A DNA stretch of 14,703 nt from PVC group bacterium (GTDB lineage: Bacteria > GCA-001730085 > JADFSZ01). Location of the stretch: positions 1-14,703 of the forward strand of contig JADFSZ010000019.1 of the NCBI GenBank assembly GCA_022560555.1, given 5' to 3'. Below are positions 6,522-14,478 of the stretch, piece by piece (position 1 is the first letter of the stretch; each line of letters starts with the position of its first letter). The notes beneath the pieces were generated by a model. It did no database searches. It was not told the DNA's origin and saw only the letters and a list, made by a program, of their open reading frames with translations. Both the position numbers and the translations under genes were made by a program.

Positions 6522-7940
6522 TTATGATGGGTTTTGAAGAAATCCGGCAGGTAGAAGGGAGTCGACTTCTCCCTCAAGGGAAAGAGAAAGAGATTTTGTT
6601 ACCCGCACGAGAGCAAATGAGCCGATCAAGCTTTTGTCCGATGAGGCAATACGAATCGGGATACGCCCTTCCGTTTTACCCATCAAAAAACCTTTTTTAC
6701 GCCCCTCAGCTTCAATAAGAACAGGGAGGATTTTCCCGGCCTGTTTTTCGTTTTGTGCCGATGCGACACGCATGAGATCCGTTGTTAAAATCCGAAAACG
6801 GGATTTTTTTGTGTTCGCGCTCACCGTATCCTCCCAGCGGGCACTCACCGCTCCCGGACGAGGGGAGTATTGAGCAATATACGCCATATGAAACTGAAAT
6901 TGATCCATAGCTTGGCGTGTACCTAAGAAGTGCTCTTCCTCTTCGTCGGGGAATCCGACAATAATGTCTGTAAACAAAGTGGCTAAGGGTAAAATTTCAC
7001 GGACCCACCGGACAATATTTTCATAATGATTGATGGTATAAGAGCGATTCATTTTCTTTAAGATCCTATCATCTCCCGATTGAAGCGGTAGATGGATGTT
7101 GTTTGCTAAGCAGGGATATTTAGCCATGGTTTCCAAAACGTCCCGCGTCATGTCGCGTGGGTGAGGACTTGTGAAATAAACCCAAAAATCTTTTTTGGAC
7201 GCAGTTCCGATTTTACCGATGTCTTCCATAAGATCTTTAAAAAAATACGCGTCCTCTTTTTTGTCATGTCCGTACGAATTAACATTTTGTCCGAGAAGCG
7301 TTATGGATTTATATCCTTTTTCAACAAGACGTCCCACCTCATTTAAAATATCCTTAGAGCCCCGGGAAATTTCTCGTCCGCGTGTGTAAGGCACTGCACA
7401 AAAGGTGCAAAATTTGTCACAGCCGTTTTGGATGGGAACAAAGGCCTGAAAAGGCGAAGAGTATTTGGGCTGAATATCCCAAAAGTGCGTATCAAAATCT
7501 GTACGGATGCCGGCTCTTTTTCGGGAAATACCGCGAATAGGCGTCACCATACCGTACTGATCAAAAATGTCGGGTAAACGGGGAAGATCATCAATCTTAA
7601 ATAAAAGGTCGAATAGTTTTAAGAATTTTTTTTCATCCGCGGGAAGAATACAGCCGGAAACAAATGTGATCAGGCTTCTCTTGTCTTTCCACTTGTTCCA
7701 TTGATGAATCCGACCGTACACGCGATCGATCGCTTTTTGACGGACCGAACAAGAAACAACGCCTAAGAGGTCCGCTTCATCTTCATGGCTTGTAGGCTCG
7801 TAGCCCATGTCTTCCAGCACGGAGGTGATTCTCTCGGTGTCCGATGAATTCATCTGACAGCCCAAAGGCAAGATAAAATACCTAAGAGGCCGTGTGCGGT
7901 TTAAGCTTTGTTTATTTTGATCAATGTGTGCTAGGATCAT
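6522..7940 (-). CDS. miaB: tRNA-2-methylthio-N6-isopentenyladenosine synthase MiaB (methylthiotransferase)
   Basis: This 472-residue radical-SAM methylthiotransferase converts i6A37 to ms2i6A37 in tRNAs reading UNN codons. The N-terminal UPF0004 domain has the three cysteines of the auxiliary 4Fe-4S cluster: Cys28 (LPLGCQMNSSD), Cys64 (VVSCSVRQKA) and Cys97 (VSGCILP). The radical SAM triad is Cys174, Cys178 and Cys181 in NGCDKFCTFCAVPYTRGREISR. HLPLQSGDD and a C-terminal TRAM domain (about 400-460) follow. The VPYTRGREISR context favours MiaB over RimO or MtaB. Wording such as CSVRQKAIDRVYG and QPKYSSPFQAFVP recalls MiaB proteins of the Patescibacteria/CPR type, from memory. There is no Shine-Dalgarno at the ATG; a promoter abuts it (7947-7976). 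mnmA follows after 15 bases. Confidence 0.93.
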   Translation of the reverse strand: MILAHIDQNKQSLNRTRPLRYFILPLGCQMNSSDTERITSVLEDMGYEPTSHEDEADLLGVVSCSVRQKAIDRVYGRIHQWNKWKDKRSLITFVSGCILPADEKKFLKLFDLLFKIDDLPRLPDIFDQYGMVTPIRGISRKRAGIRTDFDTHFWDIQPKYSSPFQAFVPIQNGCDKFCTFCAVPYTRGREISRGSKDILNEVGRLVEKGYKSITLLGQNVNSYGHDKKEDAYFFKDLMEDIGKIGTASKKDFWVYFTSPHPRDMTRDVLETMAKYPCLANNIHLPLQSGDDRILKKMNRSYTINHYENIVRWVREILPLATLFTDIIVGFPDEEEEHFLGTRQAMDQFQFHMAYIAQYSPRPGAVSARWEDTVSANTKKSRFRILTTDLMRVASAQNEKQAGKILPVLIEAEGRKKGFLMGKTEGRIPIRIASSDKSLIGSFALVRVTKSLSLSLEGEVDSLLPAGFLQNPS

Positions 7941-7946
7941 CCGAAT

Positions 7947-7976
7947 AGGATACTCTATTTACGGATTTGAAGTCAA
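7947..7976 (-). promoter_or_regulatory. Candidate sigma70 promoter of miaB-mnmA
   Basis: On the minus strand TTGACT (7976-7971) and TATCCT (7952-7947) are separated by 18 bases. Six bases (ATTCGG) lie between the -10 and the miaB ATG at 7940, so transcription should start at the start codon. No ribosome binding site is visible, as expected for a leaderless message. The same geometry is seen at 3393-3420. Confidence 0.5.
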
Positions 7977-8039
7977 CTTAAAAGGAAGACTTTCTCAGAC
8001 CCGTTAAAATCGCAACTCTTTTATTGTAAATTGTTTATA

Positions 8040-9152
8040 ATGATTTCAAAGCCAAGTCAATCTTCTCCCGATGTGATCATTCTCGGCGCGGGTATCATCG
8101 GTTGCAGTATCGCACGGGAACTTGCAAAGCAAGGAGCCCTTGTTCGGATTTATGAGCGTCATTCGGAGGTCGCCGCGGAAGTGACCGGGGCTTCCATTGG
8201 GGTTTTGTCTTACAGCCCAAGCCTAAATCGGCCTAAAGCCTGGCATAAACTGGCAAGCTCATCCATCCAACAGCACCGAGCTCTCATGCAAGAATTTTCC
8301 CGGGAAACCGATACGGGTCCCATGTGGCATTGGATTGGCAGACTCAATGTGAGCTTGAATGAAAAAAGCACAAAAAAGCTGGAAAAGAGATTTCAGGTCG
8401 AAAAGGAAAATAATTTTGCTTCCGAGTGGATGGACCCAAAGGCCCTCAAAGAACACGGACACGCCTTAACGCATAAAATCCAAGGAGGTATTTTTTATAG
8501 CGATCACGGATGGGTAGATCCAAAAAACCTGACGATAGCGATAGAACAATCGGCCGCAAAACACGGGGCCAGGTTTTTTTATCAGCAATGTGTGGAAAAG
8601 ATTTTAGTAGAGCGGCACACGGCCGTAGGCATACGCGTCGGAAAAGAAAAGATTACCGCCGGGCATGTGGTTATTGCCGCGGGAGCCTGGAGTGCCGGAC
8701 TTGATCCCGAGCTTGAGTGCGGGGTGGCTCCTATCAAAGGACAAGCGATACACATTCACGAACACAAGGAGCAGCTACAACACATTGTCTTTGGAAACGG
8801 GGTCTATCTTGTACCCTGCCGGGGAGGCCTCACGGTGGGTGCGACACATGAGCACGTCGGATTTAATAATGATGTTACTTTGAAAGCCACAACACATTTA
8901 CTCAATCGTGCGAAAGAACTTTGCCCTCAGCTTGCCTCTGTCGAGGCGAAGGATGTGAGTGCTTGGTCGGGACTACGGCCGGGGACGCAAAATCGTGTTC
9001 CATGGATAGGCCCTTCCGGGAAGATAAAACATCTTTGGTGGGCAACGGGACATTATACGCATGGGATTTTGCTGGCTCCCATAACGGCGAAAATTATTTC
9101 AGATGGGATTGTTTTTCGAAAGGAAACGGATCTTTATACGACACTGTCTTAA
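8040..9152 (+). CDS. thiO: FAD-dependent amine oxidase, glycine oxidase ThiO-like
   Basis: This roughly 370-residue DAO-fold oxidoreductase has a Rossmann FAD site VIILGAGIIGCSIARELAKQG (GAGIIG at 16-21 from the chosen ATG) ending in the ribose-binding acidic residue of YERH. It also shows PIKGQ, YLVPCRGGLTVGATHE and WSGLRPGT with the Arg expected to hold the substrate carboxylate, and ATGHYTHGILLAP at the FAD-binding C-terminus. This series matches ThiO, which oxidises glycine to iminoglycine for the thiazole of thiamine. Relatives such as D-amino-acid dehydrogenase (DadA) or sarcosine oxidase are possible, and no other thi gene is in view. The frame also allows TTG at 8031. Neither start has a Shine-Dalgarno, so the exact start is uncertain. 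It is divergent from miaB. Confidence 0.82.
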   Translation: MISKPSQSSPDVIILGAGIIGCSIARELAKQGALVRIYERHSEVAAEVTGASIGVLSYSPSLNRPKAWHKLASSSIQQHRALMQEFSRETDTGPMWHWIGRLNVSLNEKSTKKLEKRFQVEKENNFASEWMDPKALKEHGHALTHKIQGGIFYSDHGWVDPKNLTIAIEQSAAKHGARFFYQQCVEKILVERHTAVGIRVGKEKITAGHVVIAAGAWSAGLDPELECGVAPIKGQAIHIHEHKEQLQHIVFGNGVYLVPCRGGLTVGATHEHVGFNNDVTLKATTHLLNRAKELCPQLASVEAKDVSAWSGLRPGTQNRVPWIGPSGKIKHLWWATGHYTHGILLAPITAKIISDGIVFRKETDLYTTLS

Positions 9153-9160
9153 GGAAACAT

Positions 9161-9189
9161 TTGATATTTTTAAAATTATTTAATATAAT
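9161..9189 (+). promoter_or_regulatory. Sigma70 promoter of the DUF2203 gene
   Basis: TTGATA (9161-9166, 5 of 6) and TATAAT (9184-9189, 6 of 6) are 17 bases apart, the optimal layout. Expected transcription start is near 9196. The short leader contains GGAGAGG (9204-9210), 12 bases before the ATG at 9223. This is the best promoter in the window and shows the gene is transcribed on its own although it follows thiO by only 70 bases. Confidence 0.75.
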
Positions 9190-9222
9190 TAGGGTACAAT
9201 ATTGGAGAGGTATACTCATAAT

Positions 9223-9594
9223 ATGACAATGAAAAATTTTACACCAGCCGAAGCCAATAACACTCTGCCTCTTGTTAAAGAGATCGTAAAAGATATTTTG
9301 AACAAGGCGAAAGAATGCCGCATTTCTCCCGACTCATGTCGGGACGTTCAAGAGGAAATTCTCTCGCTGATCAAAGAACTGGAAGACATCGGCTGCACCT
9401 ATAAAGATTGGAATTTTGATGTTGGTCTTGTGGACTTTCCCTCCTCCGATCTTAACGGCAAGGACATTTTGCTCTGCTGGCGCAGTGATGAAGAGATTGT
9501 TAGCTGGTATCATGGCCTCGAAAATGGATATTCCGGCCGAAAACCTATTCCAAGCGAATGGCTTGAAGAATTGTCCTCCCAGAAAAAAAACTAA
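9223..9594 (+). CDS. DUF2203 family protein
   Basis: This small soluble protein of 123 residues opens [17 protein letters not shown] and continues with a helical stretch. It carries the family's conserved core, [19 protein letters not shown] (56-74), [16 protein letters not shown] (82-97) and GYSGRKPIP (102-110). These match the DUF2203 family, whose biochemical function I do not know. No signal peptide or membrane segment is present. The ATG at 9223 is preferred over the in-frame TTG at 9202 because GGAGAGG (9204-9210) and a strong promoter lie directly upstream of the ATG. Its stop codon overlaps the stop codon of convergent mnmG by three bases (the shared CTAA at 9591-9594). Confidence 0.85.
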   Translation: MTMKNFTPAEANNTLPLVKEIVKDILNKAKECRISPDSCRDVQEEILSLIKELEDIGCTYKDWNFDVGLVDFPSSDLNGKDILLCWRSDEEIVSWYHGLENGYSGRKPIPSEWLEELSSQKKN

Positions 9595-11486
9595 ACCACA
9601 CTTTTTTGTTCATTTTTTAGATAAATGTAAAGCACCGAGATGTCGGCCGGAGTAACTCCGGATATGCGGCTGGCTTGGCCGATGGAGCGAGGTTGGATGC
9701 GTGTCAGTTTTTCTTTAGCTTCACGGCAGAGGGATGTCATGGCGGAATAGTCAAAATCTTCCGGAATGATAATGGATTCGATATTTTTCAGCTTAGTCAC
9801 AAAAGCCTGCTCACGGTGAAGATACCCTTCATATTTAATTTCTGCCTCCAGTTGATCCAAGAGATATTCCCTTTTAGTTAGCTGCTGAACATACTCAAAC
9901 TGATGGGGCTCAATGTAAGGCATAAGCTGACTCAATTTAATTTGAGGCCTTCGGCAAAGTTTCGCGACGCTTTCGGATGAATCAATCGGGCTGATTTTCA
10001 GACGATTCAAAAAAGGATTGATCTTTGCGGATGAAATAAAAACCTTTTTTAACAATTGAAAACTGTCCTTCAAAATTTGTTCTCGTTCTTTCATATTGTC
10101 TAGGGTCTCCTGGTCGATGAGACCCAGCTGGTGCCCATGAGGCATGAGACGCCGGTCCGCGTTATCTTGCCTGAGAAGGATGCGGTGTTCCGCGCGGGAC
10201 GTAAACATACGATAAGGTTCATCCGTTGATTTGTTGATGAGATCATCAATCAGGACTCCGATATACGCTTCATTCCGTTTTATCAAAAAAGGATTTCTCT
10301 TCTGGACTTGGCACGCGGCATTGATACCGGCCACAAGCCCTTGAGCGGCCGCTTCCTCATATCCGGATGTGCCATTAATTTGCCCGGCTAAATAGAGGCC
10401 ATCAACCGCTTTTGTTTCGAGTGTGTATTTGATTTGGTATGGCGGAAAAAAATCATATTCAACGGCATAACCGGGCCGTACAATTTCGGCATCTTCAAGA
10501 CCGCGAATAGTATGAATGGCCTCGATTTGTATCGTGGCTGGTAAAGAGGATGAAAATCCGTTCAGATAAATCAAATCCGTTTGCAGCCCTTCGGGCTCAA
10601 GAAAAAGCTGGTGCCGCTCTCTATCTTGAAAGCGCACAATCTTGTCTTCAATCGATGGACAATACCGGGGGCCAATGCCTTTGATTCTGCCTGTGAACAT
10701 GGGAGATTCCCCAAAGCCAGTCTTTAATATGTCATGCGTTTTAGGATTTGTATATGTGATGTGACAGGCGATTTGAGGCTGATACGGAAATTCCTGCAAG
10801 GGGGTTTGAAACGAAAAAGGGGAAGGCCTTTCGTCTCCGGGTTGTGCTTCAAGCTGGCTCCAATGAATGGTATCTTTTTTGAGACGGGCCGGGGTTCCTG
10901 TTTTTAAACGCCCGGTTACAAGACCCTGCTTTCTGAGGGATTCCGACAATCCTGTGGCCGGTTTTTCCCCCACACGTCCTCCGGGTTGAGAGTTCAATCC
11001 TGTGAACATGACGGCGTTCAAAAATGTTCCGGACGCGATGATGAGGGCTTGACAATATATTTCATCTCCGTCGGATGTTTTCACGCCGATCATTTTTTTG
11101 TTTTCGATGAGGGCTTCAATAACTGAGATGGTAAGGACGGTAATGTTCGGAGTTGAGCCGACGAGATTTTGGGCCTCCGTTTGATAAAGATCCCGATCTG
11201 ACTGGCAGCGCGGAGACCAAACGGCAGGTCCTTTCGAGGTGTTAAGCATGCGAAACTGAATCCCTGTTTTATCCGCAAGCCGGCCCATGACACCGCCGAG
11301 AGCGTCAATCTCTCTGACCAAATGTCCCTTCGCTGTACCCCCGATCGCGGGATTACAGCTCATACGCCCGATAGCGTTAGGGTCCATCGTGGCTAAACCC
11401 ACCTCGCATCCCATGCGTGCCGCGGCACACGCGGCTTCAATCCCGGCATGTCCGCCGCCGATTACAATAATATCAAAACGTTTCAT
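9591..11486 (-). CDS. mnmG: tRNA uridine-5-carboxymethylaminomethylation enzyme MnmG (GidA)
   Basis: This 631-residue FAD protein acts with MnmE to install the cmnm5 (or nm5) group at C5 of wobble U34, using methylenetetrahydrofolate and glycine or ammonium. The FAD site is [14 protein letters not shown] (GGGHAG at 10-15). [23 protein letters not shown] has Cys44, and [15 protein letters not shown] has Cys276, the counterparts of E. coli Cys47 and Cys277. [17 protein letters not shown] and the C-terminal MnmE-binding helical domain (about 550-631) are complete. Length is normal. Only a weak purine-rich stretch (gaaaagaac) precedes the ATG. It follows mnmE by 62 bases in the same operon. The 3' end overlaps the convergent DUF2203 stop. 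Confidence 0.97.
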   Translation of the reverse strand: MKRFDIIVIGGGHAGIEAACAAARMGCEVGLATMDPNAIGRMSCNPAIGGTAKGHLVREIDALGGVMGRLADKTGIQFRMLNTSKGPAVWSPRCQSDRDLYQTEAQNLVGSTPNITVLTISVIEALIENKKMIGVKTSDGDEIYCQALIIASGTFLNAVMFTGLNSQPGGRVGEKPATGLSESLRKQGLVTGRLKTGTPARLKKDTIHWSQLEAQPGDERPSPFSFQTPLQEFPYQPQIACHITYTNPKTHDILKTGFGESPMFTGRIKGIGPRYCPSIEDKIVRFQDRERHQLFLEPEGLQTDLIYLNGFSSSLPATIQIEAIHTIRGLEDAEIVRPGYAVEYDFFPPYQIKYTLETKAVDGLYLAGQINGTSGYEEAAAQGLVAGINAACQVQKRNPFLIKRNEAYIGVLIDDLINKSTDEPYRMFTSRAEHRILLRQDNADRRLMPHGHQLGLIDQETLDNMKEREQILKDSFQLLKKVFISSAKINPFLNRLKISPIDSSESVAKLCRRPQIKLSQLMPYIEPHQFEYVQQLTKREYLLDQLEAEIKYEGYLHREQAFVTKLKNIESIIIPEDFDYSAMTSLCREAKEKLTRIQPRSIGQASRISGVTPADISVLYIYLKNEQKSVV

Positions 11487-11548
11487 GTTGTTCTTTTCGT
11501 CATTTGGATTTCGGGCTTTGGAATTCCAGGAATTTTTTAAGTTCCGGG

Positions 11549-12907
11549 TTATTTCCCGATGCAGAATTTTGAAAAAATGTTATTTAACACATCATCCGTT
11601 GTTACGATACCAATAATCTCATCCAACTCTTGAATGGCCTCGCGTAAATCCATAGCGATAAATTCCTGGCTTAATTGTTCCTCGAGAGATTGGCGCGCTC
11701 GCTCGAGACATGTTTTTGATTTTTCAAGAGCGTGAAAATGCCGAATATTGGTGACCACAATGCTTTTTTCTGTGTAGGGATGTATCGAGATAGCCCGTGA
11801 TTTCAATATTTCTAACAATTCATTCATCCCGTCTCCTGTGAGAGCAGAAACGTCGATGTCCCGCGCAGAATCACACTCCAGCTTGAGGTCGACTTTGTTC
11901 ATGACACGAATCATTCGGATTTCATCGGTTAAATCTTGAACATGATGATAAAGTTCTTCGGAAAAACCCGACTGAGCGTCAAAAAGAAACAAAACAAGAT
12001 CCGCGTCCCGAATCGCTTGATTACTGCGGGTGATCCCTTCTTCTTCGATCAAGTCTTGAGCTTGTCTGATACCGGCAGTATCAGACAGATGAAAAAGAAG
12101 CCCTCCATATTGCAGTTCTTCTTGAATAGTATCCCGTGTTGTCCCGGGGATATCGCTCACAATAGCGCGGTTTTCTTTAAGAAAATAATTCAGAAGTGAT
12201 GATTTTCCGGTATTGGGCAGGCCAACAAGCGCAACATGAATACCTTCTTTCATGACGCGTCCGAAAGCATAACTGTCACACATGGTTCGAATCTCATCCA
12301 GGATACCTGAGATTTTCACATCCATTTCTTTGGGACTTGTAAAAGAGATGTCTTCTTCAACGAAATCCAACTCAAGCTCTAAAAGAGAAGCCATGTGAAT
12401 CAAAGCTTCCCGAAAAGAGTTGACTCTCTTGGAAAGAAATCCGTTCAATTGATTTCGGGCGCCCTTAAGGGAAGCCTCGGTGCGTGATGTGATGATGTCT
12501 TGCACCGCCTCGGCCTGTGTGAGATCCATACGGCCGTTAAGATAAGCTCTCTTTGTGAATTCTCCGGGCTCGGCCAAACGCGTGCCGTTCTTTACTAATT
12601 TTGAAAGAATCTTTTGAGTGATAAGGGGATTACCGTGGGTTGTTATTTCAACGGAATTTTCTCCGGTGAAAGAATGCGGGCGATGAAAAACAGACACCAT
12701 GACATCATCAATCAGGGATTGGTTGTCTTCAAAAATTTTTCCATAGTGAATCGTGTGTGTAGGAGATTTTTTAAGAGATGTTTTTCCGGAAAAGATATTG
12801 TCTACGCATTCAATGGCCCTGTTGCCGCTCACACGGATGATAGCCAAGGCCCCTACACCTCCCGGTGTGGCGATCGCAGCTATAGTGTCTTCAAGAGAAA
12901 TTTTCAT
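11549..12907 (-). CDS. mnmE: tRNA modification GTPase MnmE (TrmE)
   Basis: This 452-residue protein is the GTPase partner of MnmG in U34 modification. The N-terminal tetrahydrofolate-binding domain includes [17 protein letters not shown] (12-28) and [22 protein letters not shown] (114-135). The inserted G domain has GLPNTGKSS (G1, 229-237), GTTRDT (G2, 255-260), DTAG (G3, 276-279) and NKVD (G4, 337-340). The protein ends in FCIGK with the invariant Cys449 of the C-terminal CxGK motif. All key residues are present and length is normal. It sits 32 bases after the IscU-like gene and 62 before mnmG, all on the minus strand. This supports one operon and probable promoter sharing. Confidence 0.97.
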   Translation of the reverse strand: MKISLEDTIAAIATPGGVGALAIIRVSGNRAIECVDNIFSGKTSLKKSPTHTIHYGKIFEDNQSLIDDVMVSVFHRPHSFTGENSVEITTHGNPLITQKILSKLVKNGTRLAEPGEFTKRAYLNGRMDLTQAEAVQDIITSRTEASLKGARNQLNGFLSKRVNSFREALIHMASLLELELDFVEEDISFTSPKEMDVKISGILDEIRTMCDSYAFGRVMKEGIHVALVGLPNTGKSSLLNYFLKENRAIVSDIPGTTRDTIQEELQYGGLLFHLSDTAGIRQAQDLIEEEGITRSNQAIRDADLVLFLFDAQSGFSEELYHHVQDLTDEIRMIRVMNKVDLKLECDSARDIDVSALTGDGMNELLEILKSRAISIHPYTEKSIVVTNIRHFHALEKSKTCLERARQSLEEQLSQEFIAMDLREAIQELDEIIGIVTTDDVLNNIFSKFCIGK

Positions 12908-12939
12908 TGAAAATCTGTTTCATGAGTGATCCCGCAGGA

Positions 12940-13368
12940 TTATTTGGCTTTTTTAGATGAACATTTGCATCCGTGGCAGGATTTGATTTCTTCTGTTTTT
13001 AAAGCGAGATTAATAAGACCCTCAATCGTTGTCGTGCCTGATGTTTCATATTTCACGTTCTCAATGGCGAACACATCCGACTTTTTTCCGCGTCCCATCC
13101 CCAGAAAAACCCCAAGACACACCTGAATCGAATAGAGGTGTTTACAGAGCAAAAATTCCGAGATGGGATCTAGTTGATCCAGATCGGGGACATAGTCCTC
13201 AACAACCGCATTCATCAATTCCTGAACCGGTTTTCCTTTGATATACGGCAAAAGCTCCCGGCCGCCCACGCTTTTACCGCACGACTTCTTCGTCAGAATA
13301 AAGTCTTGAAGCATTTCATCTGAATCAAGTGTAAGCTCAATAATTTCAGTAACATCAGAACACGGCAT
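12940..13368 (-). CDS. Divergent IscU/NifU-N-type iron-sulfur scaffold-like protein
   Basis: This 142-residue protein has spacing that resembles the IscU/NifU N-terminal scaffold domain, which assembles Fe-S clusters for transfer to apoproteins. Cys3-x-Asp5 (PCSDVTE) matches IscU C-x-D, Cys30 lies 27 residues on in TKKSCGKSVGG, and Cys75 lies 45 further in LLCKHLYSIQ. In E. coli IscU the cysteines are 37, 63 and 106, with Asp39 and a His beside the last Cys. IKGKPVQEL matches the family's KGK-hxEA region. The tail ends SCHGCKCSSKKAK, with Cys131, 134 and 136 as a possible extra metal site. Overall sequence is too divergent to be sure. The ATG has GGGAG six bases upstream. It heads the mnmE-mnmG operon. 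No IscS, IscA or NifU C-terminal domain is nearby. Confidence 0.6.
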   Translation of the reverse strand: MPCSDVTEIIELTLDSDEMLQDFILTKKSCGKSVGGRELLPYIKGKPVQELMNAVVEDYVPDLDQLDPISEFLLCKHLYSIQVCLGVFLGMGRGKKSDVFAIENVKYETSGTTTIEGLINLALKTEEIKSCHGCKCSSKKAK

Positions 13369-13423
13369 GTCAAGCTCCCATGTGTGTGAATATGGTTAAC
13401 AAATCAAAAGATACGTACCATAT

Positions 13424-13452
13424 AGTGTATCATATGAGCAGGGTAGAGACAA
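13424..13452 (-). promoter_or_regulatory. Possible promoter of the IscU-like-mnmE-mnmG operon
   Basis: On the minus strand TTGTCT (13452-13447) and TACACT (13429-13424) are 17 bases apart, with a TG one base before the -10 (extended -10). Each hexamer matches consensus at 4 of 6 positions. It lies about 55 bases upstream of the ATG at 13368 in the only intergenic region before the operon. Confidence 0.35.
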
Positions 13453-13479
13453 GGGCGGACCCTTAGTCAATAAAGGAAA

Positions 13480-14478
13480 TCAGTCTAAAGGGCTTTTAAC
13501 GCCGTGCCCGCCTTTATTTAAAACATGTGTATAGATCATCGTTGTCGAGACATCACTATGCCCCAACAGTTCTTGAACCGTGCGGATATCATATCCGTTT
13601 TCCAGTAAATGTGTTGCGAATGAATGACGAAAAGTGTGACAGCTACCGGGTTTAATAATGCCGGCATCTTTAATGGCTTGCTTGACTGTTTTATGCAACG
13701 ACGCTTCTGAAAAGTGATGTCGACGGACAATATCGGTTCGAGGATCAATTGAGCGGTTTTTTGCGGGGAAAACATATTGCCATCCTAATTCCTTATCCGC
13801 ATGCGGATATTTCCGAGATAAAGCATGGGGAATATAAACTGAGCCATATCCTTGTTTAAGGTCGTTATTGTGCAGTTCTTTGACGTTCAAGAGATGTTTT
13901 TTTAATGGGTTGATAACAGTTTCCGGCAGGATGGTAACACGGTCTTTATTACCTTTCCCGTTCCGGACCGTGATTTGCTTGTAATCGAAATCAATATCTT
14001 TTACACGTAGTCTCAGACAATCCATTAGCCGAAGACCTGCGCCATATAATAGGCTCACCATAATCCATTTTTCATCGCGAAGCTTAGAAAGGATCTTTTG
14101 AGCTTCTATCTTAGAAAATACTATTGGTAGTCGTTTAGGACGCTTTGCCTTTTCAATATTTGTAAACATCCCTAGATCTTTTTTTATAACATTTTTATAA
14201 AGAAACACAATGGCAGAGAGCGCCTGGTTTTGGGTTGATGCAGATACCTTGTTTTTTGTCGCGAGACTGCTAAGGAAAGACGAAACTTCACTTTCGCCCA
14301 TATCTCTTGGGTGGCGCTTATTATGAAATAAAATATATCGTTTTATCCAGCCGGTATAAGCTTCTTCGGTACGGATGCTGAAATGTTTTGTGCGGATAAC
14401 TTGCGTAACCATGTCTAAGAGTTTTGGCTTGTGAGCGTTAGTGGGATTTGGTACAATAAATGGAACTTGAGTATTCAT
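13480..14478 (-). CDS. intI: Integron integrase IntI (tyrosine recombinase)
   Basis: This 332-residue tyrosine recombinase is of the integron-integrase type, which inserts and excises gene cassettes by attI x attC and attC x attC recombination. Catalytic residues are Arg150 ([16 protein letters not shown]), Lys175 (GKGNKDR), His281 and Arg284 ([12 protein letters not shown]), His307 ([15 protein letters not shown]) and Tyr316. All lie at IntI1 numbering plus four. The IntI-specific insert that separates it from XerC/XerD is present: [25 protein letters not shown] then [11 protein letters not shown] (about 215-255). The ending [10 protein letters not shown] is also IntI-like. The ATG has GGAG nine bases upstream. 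A weak intI promoter may lie at 14540-14513 (TTTTCA, 16 bases, TATAGG). Orientation opposite to the expected array is normal for integrons. The frame is intact, so the enzyme is probably active. Confidence 0.93.
   Translation of the reverse strand: MNTQVPFIVPNPTNAHKPKLLDMVTQVIRTKHFSIRTEEAYTGWIKRYILFHNKRHPRDMGESEVSSFLSSLATKNKVSASTQNQALSAIVFLYKNVIKKDLGMFTNIEKAKRPKRLPIVFSKIEAQKILSKLRDEKWIMVSLLYGAGLRLMDCLRLRVKDIDFDYKQITVRNGKGNKDRVTILPETVINPLKKHLLNVKELHNNDLKQGYGSVYIPHALSRKYPHADKELGWQYVFPAKNRSIDPRTDIVRRHHFSEASLHKTVKQAIKDAGIIKPGSCHTFRHSFATHLLENGYDIRTVQELLGHSDVSTTMIYTHVLNKGGHGVKSPLD
14429..14457 (+). promoter_or_regulatory. Candidate cassette promoter Pc inside the intI 5' end
   Basis: TTGTGA (14429-14434, 4 of 6) and TACAAT (14452-14457, 5 of 6) are separated by exactly 17 bases and point rightward, out of intI toward the attI region. 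Integron Pc promoters are known to lie in this place and orientation, within the start of intI or between it and attI. Transcription would start near 14464 and cross the core site at 14646. Confidence 0.5.

Noticed and set aside
6522-7940. RimO or MtaB instead of MiaB
   Set aside because: The CTFCAVPYTRGREISR context and the pairing with mnmA favour the MiaB type.
8036-8041. TATAAT as -10 of a thiO promoter
   Set aside because: It overlaps the chosen ATG, has no -35 at the right distance, and no downstream start with a ribosome binding site would fit.
13451-13464. AAGGG-CGGA-CCCTT hairpin as intI terminator
   Set aside because: The stem is only 5 bp and no T-run follows on either strand.
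13480-14478. XerC/XerD or phage integrase
   Set aside because: The [24 protein letters not shown] insert and the GVKSPLD ending are those of integron integrases, and residue spacing follows IntI1 throughout.
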